64,000 nucleotides of DNA. Source: Nostoc sp. MS1. GTDB taxonomy: Bacteria > Cyanobacteriota > Cyanobacteriia > Cyanobacteriales > Nostocaceae. Position numbers and translations under genes: made by a program. The stretch is from contig NZ_AP023441.1 in assembly GCF_019976755.1 (NCBI RefSeq), forward strand, positions 2,911,501-2,975,500. The letters are read 5' to 3'. Below the pieces are notes generated by a model. It was given only the letters and a program-made list of their open reading frames with translations. It was not told where the DNA came from and did not search any database. How positions within the stretch are numbered: the first letter of the stretch is position 1; each line of letters starts with the position of its first letter. Shown one piece after another: positions 27,238-36,400 of this stretch.

Positions 27238-28605
27238 CTAAGCGTTAATTGGTTGTCTATTGTTTGCTGGTGCGTAATGGCTTTCACTATCATTACCTTT
27301 AGCCAATGCTAAAGATTCTTCACCTGTAATCAATCTGGCGCTACGTTTGCGGGTGAGGTAGTTCCAAGCCCACTGCATCATAACTAAGATTTTGTGGTCA
27401 AACTCGATTAAGAAATAGATGTGAATTAGTAGCCAGAACACCCATGCAGAGAAGCCTGTCAGCTTGATTAAGCCTAAATCTACAACGGCTGAATTTTGCC
27501 CAATCATGGCTAGGTTGCCGTAATCAGTATATTTAAAGGCTGGCAAGGTTTTACCGCGTAGGCGTTTTTTGATTAATGTGGCGACGTATTCACCTTCTTG
27601 TTTAGCTACGGGTGCAACACCAGGAAGGGGTTGACCGTTTTGGTGAGAGAAGTTAGCTAAGTCACCTACTACAAATATGTTCTCATATCCTTTAACACTG
27701 AGGTCTGCTTCCACAATCACTCGTCCAGAGCGATCGCATTCTACTCCAGTTTTTTGAGCTAAAACTTTCGCCATTGGTGAGGCTTGTACACCTGCTGCCC
27801 ATAATATAGTTTTGGCGGCAACTTCTTTAAACTCATCACCTTGTTTGATGGTAACAATATCGTTTTCGATATTTGTGACGCGAGTTTTGGTGTGTACGTC
27901 CACACCAAACTGTTTTAAGGATGCTTCAGCTTCTTTGGATAACTCTGGTGCAAGGGCTGGGAGGATACGATCAGCACCTTGTAATAGTAAGATTCTAGTT
28001 TCTGAGGTGTCAATGTTACGGAAATCTTCTTGTAGAGTTTTGTATGCTAACTCTGCGATCGCACCTGCTAATTCTACGCCTGTAGGGCCACCACCAACAA
28101 TTACAAAGGTCAACAAGGCACGGCGTTTTACAGGGTCTGTTTCTTGTTCTGCTGCTTCAAAAGCTGTAAAGATACGGCGACGCATTTCAATCGCATCTTC
28201 TACAGTTTTCAAGCCGGGAGCTACTTCTTGCCAGTCATCCTTACCGAAGTAAGAATGCTTTGCACCTGTGGCAACAATTAAAGTATCGTAGGGGATTTTT
28301 TTATCACCCATAACTACTTGTTGTGTTGCTGAGTCAATATCATTGACTTCTCCTAGCAACACTTGTGTATTTTTGCTTTTGCTGAGTACAGAACGCAATG
28401 GAGCGGAAATATCTGTAGCTGATAGCGCACCTGTAGCAACTTGATATAAAAGTGGTTGAAATAAATGGAAGTTACGTTTATCGATGAGAGTAACATTTAC
28501 ATTATTCGCATTAGCTAACGCCTTTGCTGCATATAGTCCACCAAAGCCTCCACCAATGATGACAACCTGATGGGGTGGATTGTTCTCAAGTGAAGCTACT
28601 TTCAT
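27238..28605 (-). CDS. ndb: Type II NADH dehydrogenase (NDH-2)
   Basis: A 455 aa FAD-dependent NAD(P)H:quinone oxidoreductase of the pyridine nucleotide-disulfide family. The FAD Rossmann motif VVIIGGGFGGLYAAKAL is near residue 15 and the NADH-binding motif FVIVGGGPTGVELAGAIAEL near 170; GYENIFVVGDLANF is the second FAD contact. A hydrophobic patch LTGFSAWVFWLLIHIYFLI near residue 385 suggests peripheral attachment to the thylakoid or plasma membrane. NDH-2 has been linked to redox sensing in cyanobacteria. Start is ATG 28605. Confidence 0.93.
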   Translation of the reverse strand: MKVASLENNPPHQVVIIGGGFGGLYAAKALANANNVNVTLIDKRNFHLFQPLLYQVATGALSATDISAPLRSVLSKSKNTQVLLGEVNDIDSATQQVVMGDKKIPYDTLIVATGAKHSYFGKDDWQEVAPGLKTVEDAIEMRRRIFTAFEAAEQETDPVKRRALLTFVIVGGGPTGVELAGAIAELAYKTLQEDFRNIDTSETRILLLQGADRILPALAPELSKEAEASLKQFGVDVHTKTRVTNIENDIVTIKQGDEFKEVAAKTILWAAGVQASPMAKVLAQKTGVECDRSGRVIVEADLSVKGYENIFVVGDLANFSHQNGQPLPGVAPVAKQEGEYVATLIKKRLRGKTLPAFKYTDYGNLAMIGQNSAVVDLGLIKLTGFSAWVFWLLIHIYFLIEFDHKILVMMQWAWNYLTRKRSARLITGEESLALAKGNDSESHYAPANNRQPINA

Positions 28606-29141
28606 AAAAATTTCCTTGTGTTAAGAGCTTTGTAACTATTCTTAATGAATATGTAACAAATTCTTGATGTCTGTTGTAGTTGGTTAAGAACAATTCAGAA
28701 AATAATAAAAGTAATCAAATTTACTATTTTGGAGTTTTGAAGCATATTCTTGCTAAAAAAATGCCTAATAAAATATTTATTTACAATCTAAAAATCTTTC
28801 CAATATAAGGATTGTAGACATCTAGTAGTTAAGCAAGTAATAAAAATCTGCACTGGAGATTATCTTAAAAATTTTATTTTTATTGAGTATAAACAACTAA
28901 AGAATCTGTTTATAAAAATGTGAGTAAACAATCACTAAATATTAAGAGATGTAATGTTATTAATGAACTATAAATATATATAAACTAATAATTCCAATAC
29001 CTAAGATAATTATGTGAGCGATACCTACGTTAAGCTGCGCTAACGCTTATATGGAGAGATTAGCGATCGCCTGTTTGCCAACTAGAGAAAAGCAGTCTGT
29101 GTATATTAGATTTAGAGCAGAAAATTAAAACTGTAAATTTT
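28606..29141. other. AT-rich spacer with a dispersed palindromic repeat
   Basis: No gene is seen in this very AT-rich stretch. At about 29014-29072 lies a copy of the dispersed repeat with core GATACCTACGTTAAGCTGCG, CTAACGC and a following ATATGGAGAGATTAGCGATCG, also found at 30226, 30797-30890 and 31770. Confidence 0.6.
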
Positions 29142-29393
29142 ATGTCTAGCTATCACGAAGTATTACAACAGGCTCAAAGTTTAACACCTGAAGAACAAAT
29201 GCGCCTAATAGAAGACTTATCCAGTTTAATTTGTCAACAAAGGGCGATGATATCTAAGCCAAAGCGTAGCATTTTAGAATTGCGTGGATTGGGTAAAGAA
29301 ATCTGGAATTGGGTTGATGCTCAAGAATATGTTAATCAGGAACGTGATTCATGGAATGGCTGCGCTAACGCCTATATGGGAGCCATTGATTAG
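29142..29393 (+). CDS. Small antitoxin-like protein (VapB/DUF2281-type), repeat-extended C terminus
   Basis: An 83 aa protein, EVLQQAQSLTPEEQMRLIED followed by KPKRSILELRGLGKEIWN and DAQEYVNQERDSW, resembling the small antitoxins that precede PIN-domain toxins in cyanobacteria. No PIN toxin follows; the next gene is xisI on the other strand. The last 12 residues (NGCANAYMGAID) are encoded by a copy of the local dispersed repeat (GCTGCGCTAACGC), so the natural end, and probably the toxin gene, have been replaced. It is likely an orphan. Confidence 0.65.
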   Translation: MSSYHEVLQQAQSLTPEEQMRLIEDLSSLICQQRAMISKPKRSILELRGLGKEIWNWVDAQEYVNQERDSWNGCANAYMGAID

Positions 29394-29731
29394 GCTGTTG
29401 CAAAATCTGTAAATTTCCTTACATCTGGAGGATGAAAAGCCAGCACAATATCACTATTAGTTACACCCAATCTTATTAATTCATTTGCTATTCCTTCCTC
29501 TGTATAGTCTTCCTCTATATAAATTTTTTCATTCTTAACCCGAACATGAACATAAGTATATTTAATTCGTTTGCTGCCTTGCCAATCTACAGCTAACCAG
29601 AGATAATTATCATGATTTTCATCAAATGCTAAACAAGTTTCGTAATTAGTTTCAGGCGATTGGCGAGATAAATTATCATATTCAGTAAGTACTTGTTTAA
29701 TTAAATTCCGATATTCTGCTACTCTGTCCAT
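29390..29731 (-). CDS. xisI: XisI family protein
   Basis: A 113 aa XisI protein. In Anabaena PCC 7120, XisH and XisI control excision of the fdxN element in heterocysts, but many cyanobacteria hold several xisH/xisI pairs outside any such element, and their general function is unknown. YRNLIKQVLTEYDNLSRQ, then LAVDWQGSKRIKYTYVHVRV and NSDIVLAFHPPDVRKFTDFA are the family hallmarks. It overlaps the xisH stop by 13 nt, implying translational coupling. Its partner carries a nonsense codon. Confidence 0.92.
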   Translation of the reverse strand: MDRVAEYRNLIKQVLTEYDNLSRQSPETNYETCLAFDENHDNYLWLAVDWQGSKRIKYTYVHVRVKNEKIYIEEDYTEEGIANELIRLGVTNSDIVLAFHPPDVRKFTDFATA

Positions 29732-30135
29732 AAAGTAATTTCCTCTCTTTCATTGTTAAAAACAATAAGTTTAATATGATGAAGTTCTATAACTGCTTGA
29801 ATAGATTTTCTTTGAAAGAAGCTATCAAAGATAGTATCTCTAATAGCTAGATATATATCATAGTTTTTATTTGCTAATTGTAAAATGTCACGGTATAAAA
29901 TATATTGACCTAAAGCATTTTGAAAATCTTTCATTAGAGAAGGGCTGATGAAGCTCTTGATTTCAACAACTATTTTCCGTCCTTCTTGTTCAGCTAGTAA
30001 AGCTTTTTCTACAAATAAATCAGTATAAAGTTCAGCATCTTCATACTGCAAAAAATAAGGATCAGCCGTAATTGTTCACCCATCTTTAATTAAGGCATCT
30101 TTAACAGCATCATGGTAAATGTCCTTAGCTGGCAT
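29719..30135 (-). pseudogene. xisH: XisH family protein with a premature TGA at codon 20
   Basis: The full family-length frame (138 aa) runs from ATG 30135, reading MPAKDIYHDAVKDALIKDG, then TGA at 30076-30078, then TITADPYFLQYEDAELYTDL through a complete XisH. Homologues have Trp after KDG, so TGG has become TGA. Everything downstream is intact, including EGRKIVVEIKSFISPS, the nuclease-like core. A 110-residue product could start at the internal ATG 30051 but would lack the conserved N terminus. Readthrough or sequencing error are alternatives. Confidence 0.88.
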
Positions 30136-30225
30136 TTCGTTCTCTTAATATGGACTAGATAAATTATACTAATTGTGCAAGCAATCGCACTCTGCATTTC
30201 CAAAAGCGATCGCCTGTATAGGAAT

Positions 30226-30278
30226 ATGAGCGATACCTACGGTAAGCTACGCTAACGCTTGTATAGAGAGATGAGCGC
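30226..30278. repeat. Dispersed palindromic repeat copy
   Basis: ATGAGCGATACCTACGGTAA, GCTACGCTAACGCTTGTAT and AGAGAGATGAGCG match the copy at 29014-29072. It sits between xisH and hicB in the island. Confidence 0.7.
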
Positions 30279-30296
30279 AGTTTATGTTTTAATCAC

Positions 30297-30509
30297 TTAA
30301 GTAGACATCAAACGCTGTTTTGGTTCAGGAATTGAACGACCCAATTCTTGAGCAGTTTCAATCCATTCTTGCATAATAACTTCAACATTTTTTAGCGCTT
30401 CTTGATAAGTTTCACCGTCAGCAGCACATCCAGGTAATTCTGGCACTTCGGCTATAAATGCTTGGTCTTCTTCACTCCAATAAATATTAATTTCATATCG
30501 CAGATTCAT
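30297..30509 (-). CDS. hicB: HicB family antitoxin
   Basis: A 70 aa HicB-type partial RNase-H fold: YEINIYWSEEDQAFIAEVPE, LPGCAADGETYQEALKN and EVIMQEWIETAQELG. This antitoxin neutralises the HicA mRNA interferase. The gene overlaps the upstream hicA by 17 nt in toxin-antitoxin order, so they are co-transcribed. There is no separate DNA-binding domain. Start is ATG 30509. Confidence 0.92.
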   Translation of the reverse strand: MNLRYEINIYWSEEDQAFIAEVPELPGCAADGETYQEALKNVEVIMQEWIETAQELGRSIPEPKQRLMST

Positions 30510-30759
30510 CTTGTCCTCCTAGTTCATATTTGAGAATTACTTCACGAACTTGCTTGACCTGATACGCTTTAGCTTTACCTTGTTTAGGCTGAAGATTTAA
30601 TATTTCTTCAATACCTTCTTTTGTATATATGTGATGGCTACCGCGAATACGTTCATCAAATCCCAATTTAATTAACAGTTGACACAAATGTTCAAAAGTA
30701 ATATTTTTATCTGATGTGCCTGATAATATTTTAGACAGTAGTTTATCTGTTTGACTCAT
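30493..30759 (-). CDS. hicA: HicA family toxin
   Basis: An 88 aa HicA-type double-stranded RNA-binding fold. The active His is in IRGSHHIYTK and the helix AYQVKQVREVILKYEL closes the fold. HicA toxins cleave mRNA. The N-terminal SQTDKLLSKILSGTSDKNIT resembles the longer HicA variants. It is intact, and paired and overlapping with hicB, so the module may be functional. Confidence 0.88.
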   Translation of the reverse strand: MSQTDKLLSKILSGTSDKNITFEHLCQLLIKLGFDERIRGSHHIYTKEGIEEILNLQPKQGKAKAYQVKQVREVILKYELGGQDESAI

Positions 30760-30796
30760 GATTTAGCATAAGCGATCGCTAATTATATAATCGCAT

Positions 30797-30890
30797 GGTT
30801 GGCGATACCTAATGTGAGCTATGTTAACGCATTTTCTCTAGGCTATGAAATAGCGATCGCCTACGGTAAGCTGCGCTAATGTCTGTCTTA
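30797..30890. repeat. Two degenerate copies of the dispersed repeat
   Basis: GGCGATACCTAATGTGAGC at about 30800 and GCGATCGCCTACGGTAAGCT followed by GCGCTAATG at 30853-30882 are two versions of the island repeat, lying between hicA and the DUF5615/DUF433 pair. Confidence 0.6.
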
Positions 30891-30921
30891 AGCATAGTAA
30901 AATATAATTTATTTTTATTAT

Positions 30922-31278
30922 TTAATTTCCAATCCGACGAATACGAATAGCTGTTGGTGTAATAACAGTAAAAGCTCCCAGTAATTCAGAACTGTGTTCA
31001 TTGATAGTATTGGCAATAATTTCTGCTTTGCTAATTATTGATAATCCAGCTAATCTAATTAATACAACGCCTGAAGCAATACGACGCAAGCGAAAAACTA
31101 ACTCACCAAAATCTTTGTCAGATGTTAATAATATTGCTTCTTCTTGATTAGCTAAATCCAGCACTACATCATCTGAAATTCCTGGCTCCATTTCAGCAAC
31201 GTACCACACTAAATGACCACCTTGGCGCAAATGCTCAACAATCTGCGAATCTAAATTTTCGTCTGCTAGGAATTTCAA
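30922..31278 (-). CDS. DUF5615 PIN-like protein (putative toxin)
   Basis: A 118 aa PIN-like fold: MKFLADENLDSQIVEHLR with the first acidic residues, EEAILLTSDKDFGELVFR with the central acidic pair, and a C-terminal beta element. DUF5615 proteins pair with DUF433 proteins as predicted toxin-antitoxin modules. The start codon is TTG at 31278, overlapping the DUF433 TGA stop (TTGA), which implies translational coupling and is supported by the invariant MKFLADENL N terminus. Confidence 0.9.
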   Translation of the reverse strand: MKFLADENLDSQIVEHLRQGGHLVWYVAEMEPGISDDVVLDLANQEEAILLTSDKDFGELVFRLRRIASGVVLIRLAGLSIISKAEIIANTINEHSSELLGAFTVITPTAIRIRRIGN

Positions 31279-31520
31279 GAAGCGTTCTCAACAATCGGAT
31301 AAATCACATCATATCTTAAAGCCTCAGCCGCAAATGCCAAAGCTGCTTGAATGGCTTCGCGTGTGAGTCGTGGATGTGATTCTAATATTTGTTCTGGGGT
31401 TTCGCCAGCAGCTAATTTTTCTAGAATTAACTCAACAGTGATGCGCGTACCTGCAATTACAGGTTTACCCATCATTACTTTTGGGTCGGATATAACTATT
31501 TGTTTAAGCGGTTTTTGCAT
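31275..31520 (-). CDS. DUF433 family protein (putative antitoxin)
   Basis: An 81 aa DUF433 protein with the typical IVISDPKVMMGKPVIAGTRI and ELILEKLAAGETPEQILESH motifs and a helix-turn-helix-like second half. It is predicted to bind DNA and neutralise the DUF5615 partner just downstream. Start is ATG 31520. Confidence 0.92.
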   Translation of the reverse strand: MQKPLKQIVISDPKVMMGKPVIAGTRITVELILEKLAAGETPEQILESHPRLTREAIQAALAFAAEALRYDVIYPIVENAS

Positions 31521-31961
31521 TGTATTGGCTCATCGCTTGCTTTTTATATCATGCCATTAATAACTTACGATACTTAATGTAAGCTAATGCTGGTACGACT
31601 AAATGCGTGATACCTATCGTAAGATACACAACATATACTAACGCATTGAGTAATTACAATAATAAACCAGATATCAAATGCTGTTTCTGGATAAAATATA
31701 CTATTTGTGCAATTGAGTGTATCTTCTCTACTATGTATAACAGCGATCGCACTCTACACATTTTCAAAAGCAATACCTACGGTAAGCTGCGCTAACGCTA
31801 ATGATATGATTTTAATCGGTACTTGGGATAAGTTTAGCCCTTTTTAGAAAAAATTATTTAATCCTTAGTTAATTTTGGTGTGTTTTAGGGAAACATAAGC
31901 TGTAATAGCTAAAGTCAAAAGTCAATGGCTAATTTCAACATACAATCTAATATTTCTACCT
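31521..31961. other. Spacer with further dispersed-repeat copies
   Basis: No gene is seen. A degenerate copy (GTGATACCTATCGTAAGATA) lies at about 31606-31650 and a well-kept core (GCAATACCTACGGTAAGCTG then CGCTAACGCT) at 31770-31800. The rest is AT-rich. Confidence 0.6.
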
Positions 31962-32663
31962 ATGGAAACAATAGAAAGTATTTTTACTGCTTTAGAGAAT
32001 AAGGTTAAAGAAATAAATGTAAGTATAAAACTTACTTTTGGTAATACTAATCTTATGAAGCAACAGCTACGTCATATTATTCTCTGTAAAGAGCAATTAA
32101 ATGAGATAAAATTAAATTTAGAAGAACTAATTAAATCTACTGATAAAAACACTAAATTTCCTATAATACCTGCTGCTTTAGGTGCTTTACTAACTTTAGT
32201 AGGCGGAACTACTTCCGCATTCGGAGTTGATCTAACTATAGAAGCCATACAACACCATACTAGTGAGAAAGAGAGAAGGGAAAATCTTCGTCAACGCTGC
32301 ATATCTCTTCAGAAAAACGTTGAAGAAATCATACAAACCTGCGAAACTTTACAGTTAGTAGCTGATAAATCATTTGGAAATAGGGAGATTATGCAGTATT
32401 TAATTAAGAAAAAAATGCTAAAGAACTGTATTGAATTAATAGGTAATACTGTATTTTGGTTGATTTTTTTTATATTTACTCTGCTTCTGATTTACTCAAT
32501 CATATTATTGTTCAGATTTGAATTAGGAGGGTTATTAGTTGCATTAATTTTTACTGGCTTCACTGCCGCTCTTGGCTCTAAAGTAGCAGAATATGTCTCA
32601 AGTAATGAGAAACAATGGAAAATGTTGCTAAATGATATAGCTCATAACTGTCATAATAAATAA
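31962..32663 (+). CDS. Hypothetical membrane protein
   Basis: A 233 aa protein of no family I recognise. Residues 1-65 are helical and charged. A glycine-rich hydrophobic segment, FPIIPAALGALLTLVGGTTS, follows at about 66-85. A helical region with ENLRQRCISLQKNVEEII comes next, then two membrane spans at about 155-180 (FWLIFFIFTLLLIYSIILLF) and 185-205. The arrangement suggests a coiled-coil inner-membrane protein. It is the only plus-strand gene of the island besides the orphan antitoxin, and AT-rich in codon use, which suggests acquisition. Start is ATG 31962. Confidence 0.65.
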   Translation: METIESIFTALENKVKEINVSIKLTFGNTNLMKQQLRHIILCKEQLNEIKLNLEELIKSTDKNTKFPIIPAALGALLTLVGGTTSAFGVDLTIEAIQHHTSEKERRENLRQRCISLQKNVEEIIQTCETLQLVADKSFGNREIMQYLIKKKMLKNCIELIGNTVFWLIFFIFTLLLIYSIILLFRFELGGLLVALIFTGFTAALGSKVAEYVSSNEKQWKMLLNDIAHNCHNK

Positions 32664-32718
32664 TCTTAAGGTAAGTTTGAGGTTAATTAAACATTTCTGC
32701 ATTCCAGCTTCTTTTCTT

Positions 32719-33030
32719 TTACACTAATGTCATAACTTGCTCATATTCTTCTTTATGGCTTTGCAAAGCATCCCAAATATCAACTTTTTGCTGAAGATTG
32801 AGCCAAAGTCTAGGGCCATTTCCTAACGCTTTACCAAGACGAATTGTTATATCTACTGTAATTGGTTTCTGACAGTTAATAATTTCCTGAATTGTTTGAT
32901 TAGGTACTCCTAATATTTCCGCAAATTTTGCTGTATTAATATCTAAGTCATCTATAATATCGGCAATTACTTCACCTGGATGTATTGGTCTAACTAATCT
33001 ATCTTGAGTCATATCTTTCCAGTTATTCAT
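32719..33030 (-). CDS. higA: HigA family antitoxin (XRE-type)
   Basis: A 103 aa Cro/C1-type helix-turn-helix protein: RPIHPGEVIADIIDDLDINT, then KFAEILGVPNQTIQEIINCQ, and RLGKALGNGPRLWLNLQQ. This is the HigA addiction-module family. The start may be ATG 33030 or the ATG seven codons in (MTQDRLVRP). Its toxin gene directly upstream has a premature stop, so the antitoxin is probably left without its target. Confidence 0.9.
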   Translation of the reverse strand: MNNWKDMTQDRLVRPIHPGEVIADIIDDLDINTAKFAEILGVPNQTIQEIINCQKPITVDITIRLGKALGNGPRLWLNLQQKVDIWDALQSHKEEYEQVMTLV

Positions 33031-33071
33031 AATTAATATCTAATAATTTAATACTATACTAACAATATATA

Positions 33072-33350
33072 TTAGTGATAATCTTCCAGATTGACATCAT
33101 AAGCATCACCATTTTCAAAGTTAAAAGTAATACGCCAGTTTGCAGACACCTTAATTGACCAAGTTCCTTTTCTATCTCCTTTTAACTCGTGCAAATCCTA
33201 ACCCGGTAATCTAATATCTTCTACAATTGAGGCTGAGTCTATAACTTCTAGCCTAATTCTAATTTTCTTTTCTAAGTTAGCAGGGATTCCTTTATTAGAA
33301 TCTTCTTTAAATAGATTTTCTAATGCTTTACTTTTAAATGTTTGAATCAT
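33072..33350 (-). pseudogene. higB: HigB/RelE-type toxin with a premature TAG at codon 51
   Basis: The minus-strand frame from ATG 33350 reads MIQTFKSKALENLFKEDSN and continues to VEDIRLPG, then TAG at 33198-33200, then LHELKGDRKGTWSIKVSANW and DAYDVNLEDYH to the stop at 33072. The total is 92 codons, the normal HigB length. All the rest of the RelE-like fold is present, including the basic KGDRKGTW and the NWRITF strand. The nonsense codon removes nearly half of the protein. It lies 41 bp upstream of higA, the standard toxin-first order. Confidence 0.87.
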
Positions 33351-33442
33351 CTATTTTTTGATTTTATCTCAGCCGCTTAAATCATTTATAGTGATTACCA
33401 TAATTTAAAAAATATGGCAGGCATAAAGCCTGCCATCTAATC

Positions 33443-36400
33443 CTATTCTATGCCCTCAATTCGGTCTTCGACTTCTTGGTACAACTCGCGCAGGCGGTCT
33501 AAATTCTCCTCGCTAGTTTCCCAATAACCGCGACCATTCACTTCCAACAATGTTGATACCATCTTGCGGAAAGAATGGGGGTTGAGGTTCATCAACCGTT
33601 TCTGCATTTCTTCATCTTTGATGAAGGTTTCGTTGGCATCCTCATATATCCAGTTGTCCACAGCGCCGGCTGTTGCACTCCAACCCATTGTGTTTACTAA
33701 CCGCTTGGAGAGTTCGCGTACACCTTCGTAACCGTGAGATAGCATACCCTCATACCACTTGGGATTTAATAGTTTGGTACGGGCATCTAGGCGGACGGTT
33801 TCGGATAAGGTGCGGACTTGGGCGTTAGCTGTGGTGGTGTCTGCAATGTAGGATGCTGGGGTTTTGCCATCACCACGCAGACTTGCTACCAGTTTGGTGG
33901 GGTCTGAGTCAAAGTAGTGGGACACATCTGTCAAGCTAATCTCGGAAGAATCCAAATTTTGGAAAGTCGCATCAGCAGTTTTGAGGGTGCTTTCAAAAAT
34001 CTGCCGGGATTCGTCCATCATTCCGGGGTTATCGGAATTGAAGGAGAAGGATTTGCGCTTGAGGTACATTTCCTGCAACTCGGCTTCGCTATCCCATGTG
34101 CTGTTTTCTACTGCCAAGTTAATGTTTGACGAGTAGGAACCAGAAGCATTGGAGAAAACGCGAGTGGCTGCTTGACGCAGATTAATTCCCATTTCCTCAG
34201 CTTGCTGCATGGCGTGTTTGCGGACAAAGTTCATTTCTAAGGGTTCATCCGCTTCCGCCGCCATTTTCACCCCTTGGTCTAGCAGGTTCATCTGGTTGAT
34301 GAACAAGTCGCGGAATACTCCAGAACAGTTGATGACTACATCAATTCTGGGTCGTCCCAATTCTTCTAAGGGAATTAACTCCAACTTGTTCACCCGTCCT
34401 AATGCGTCGGGAACGGGACGCACACCCACCATCCACATGATTTGGGCTAGGGATTCCCCGTAGGTTTTGATGTTATCGGTTCCCCAGAGGACGCAGGCGA
34501 TGGTTTCCGGCCAGTTACCGTTGTTTTCCGCCTTGTTCCTTGCCAATAGCCTATCTACCACGATTTTCGCTGATTGTACAGCCGCAGCCGTAGGGATGGA
34601 CTGGGGGTCAAGGGCGTGAATGTTCTTACCTGTGGGTAATACATCTGGGTTGCGGATGGGGTCGCCACCAGGGCCGGGGAGGATGTATTCGCCTTCCAAA
34701 CCTTTGAGTAATGCGCCGAGTTCGTTGTCTGCACAAACTTGTTGTAAGCAGAACTCTAAATACTCAAACAGGGGTTTTAAAGCGGAAGCATCAACTTTGG
34801 GATAACCTGCTTTGTGTAATGCTTCTACCCAAGGTTCCTTTTTACCCATGTTGAAGAAATTCAACTTAGAAACTAGGGAAACCCTGCCTTCTGCATCGGT
34901 TTGTTCTTGTACCAAGGCGCGGACGGCGGCGCGAGTTGCTAGAGTGATGTCTTGTAGCAGTTGGACATCTTCTAATACGCCTTTGTCGCTGTTTAGGTAG
35001 ATTTCGTCAATGTTACGTCCGATGCTGTTGGCGATGATGCGGGGTAAGCTGAGGATTTCTTCTTCTTGACGGTCTAAGCTGGCGATATTAACTAAAGTTG
35101 CGATCGCTTCCTCTGCACTGGGTGGTTTACCAATGACGTGTAAGCCACAAGGTAACAACCGCGATTCGATTTCCATCAACTTGCGGTAGACGCTACCAAC
35201 GATATTATCCCGTTCTTCCGGGGTCATATCTTTGGCATCGGTTTCTGGCAAGTTAATATCTTTATCTAGGTTAACGATGCGGCATTTATCCATAATCGTG
35301 TTAACGATGGGGATACCGCGACCGCTATCTTTTAGGGTTTGGTAAGAAGCAATTAACTCGCTGAGTTCCTTCAAACCTTTGTACAAACCAGCATTTTCTG
35401 CGGGTGGTGTGAGGTAAGAAATTGTCTCGGCGTAACTGCGGCGTTTGGCAATTGTCGCTTCGCTGGGGTTGTTGGCGGCGTAGTAGTACAGGTTAGGAAT
35501 TGTACCAATTAAGTTATCTGGGTAGCATTCGCCTGACATCCCCATTTGCTTCCCTGGCATAAATTCCAAGGAACCGTGTGTCCCAAAGTGCAGCACTGCA
35601 TCCGCACCCCAAATCCTTTCTAGGTATGTGTAGTAGGCGGCGAAGCCGTGGTGTGGGCTGGCGGAACGGGAGAACAATAGGCGCATGGGGTCGCCTTCAT
35701 AACCAAAGGTGGGTTGTACACCGATGAAGACGTTGCCGAATTGCTTACCGTAAATTAACAGGTTTTGTCCGTCGCTATTGAGGTTTCCTGGTGGTGGCCC
35801 CCAGTTTTCTTCTAGGCGTTGGGAATAAGGTGTGAGTGCTTCATATTCTGGCACTGACATCTTATAGGCGATGTTGAGTTCGGGGCTAGCATACTGCGCT
35901 TGTGCGTCGTGGATGACTTGTTCCATCAACTCTTTCGCGTTTTCTGGCAAGTCTTGCACGTCGTAGCCGTTGTTTCTCAACGCCTGCATCACTTCGTAGA
36001 TGGAACCGAATACGTCTAGGTATGCGGCTGTACCTACGTTGCCTTTGTCGGGGGGGAAACTGAAGACGGTGATAGCAACTTTTTTGTTTAGCTTCGGTTT
36101 GCGGCGGAGGTTAGCCCACTTCAAGGCACGTTGAGCTACGGCTTCGATGCGGTCTCGGAGGGCGATCGCCTTCCCAGTCGCCCCATCTCTACCCGATAAT
36201 ATAATCGGTTCAATCGCCCCATCAAGTTCAGGAATAGCAATTTGCAATGCCACTTGGATGGGATGTAAACCTAAATCGCTATCTAACCACTCTTCGGTAG
36301 TTTGGAATACCAAAGGCAACGCCACCATATAAGGACGGTTGAGTTTCTTAAGGGCTTCAATTGCCTTGGGATGGTCTTGTCTAGCTGGGCCACCTACCAA

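Noticed and set aside
27812..28252. Plus-strand 146-codon frame antisense to ndb
   Set aside because: The NDH-2 gene on the opposite strand has all motifs; this frame has no family resemblance.
29390..30135. xisH/xisI as evidence of a nearby fdxN-type excision element
   Set aside because: No xisF recombinase or nif gene is in the window, and such pairs are common outside excision elements.
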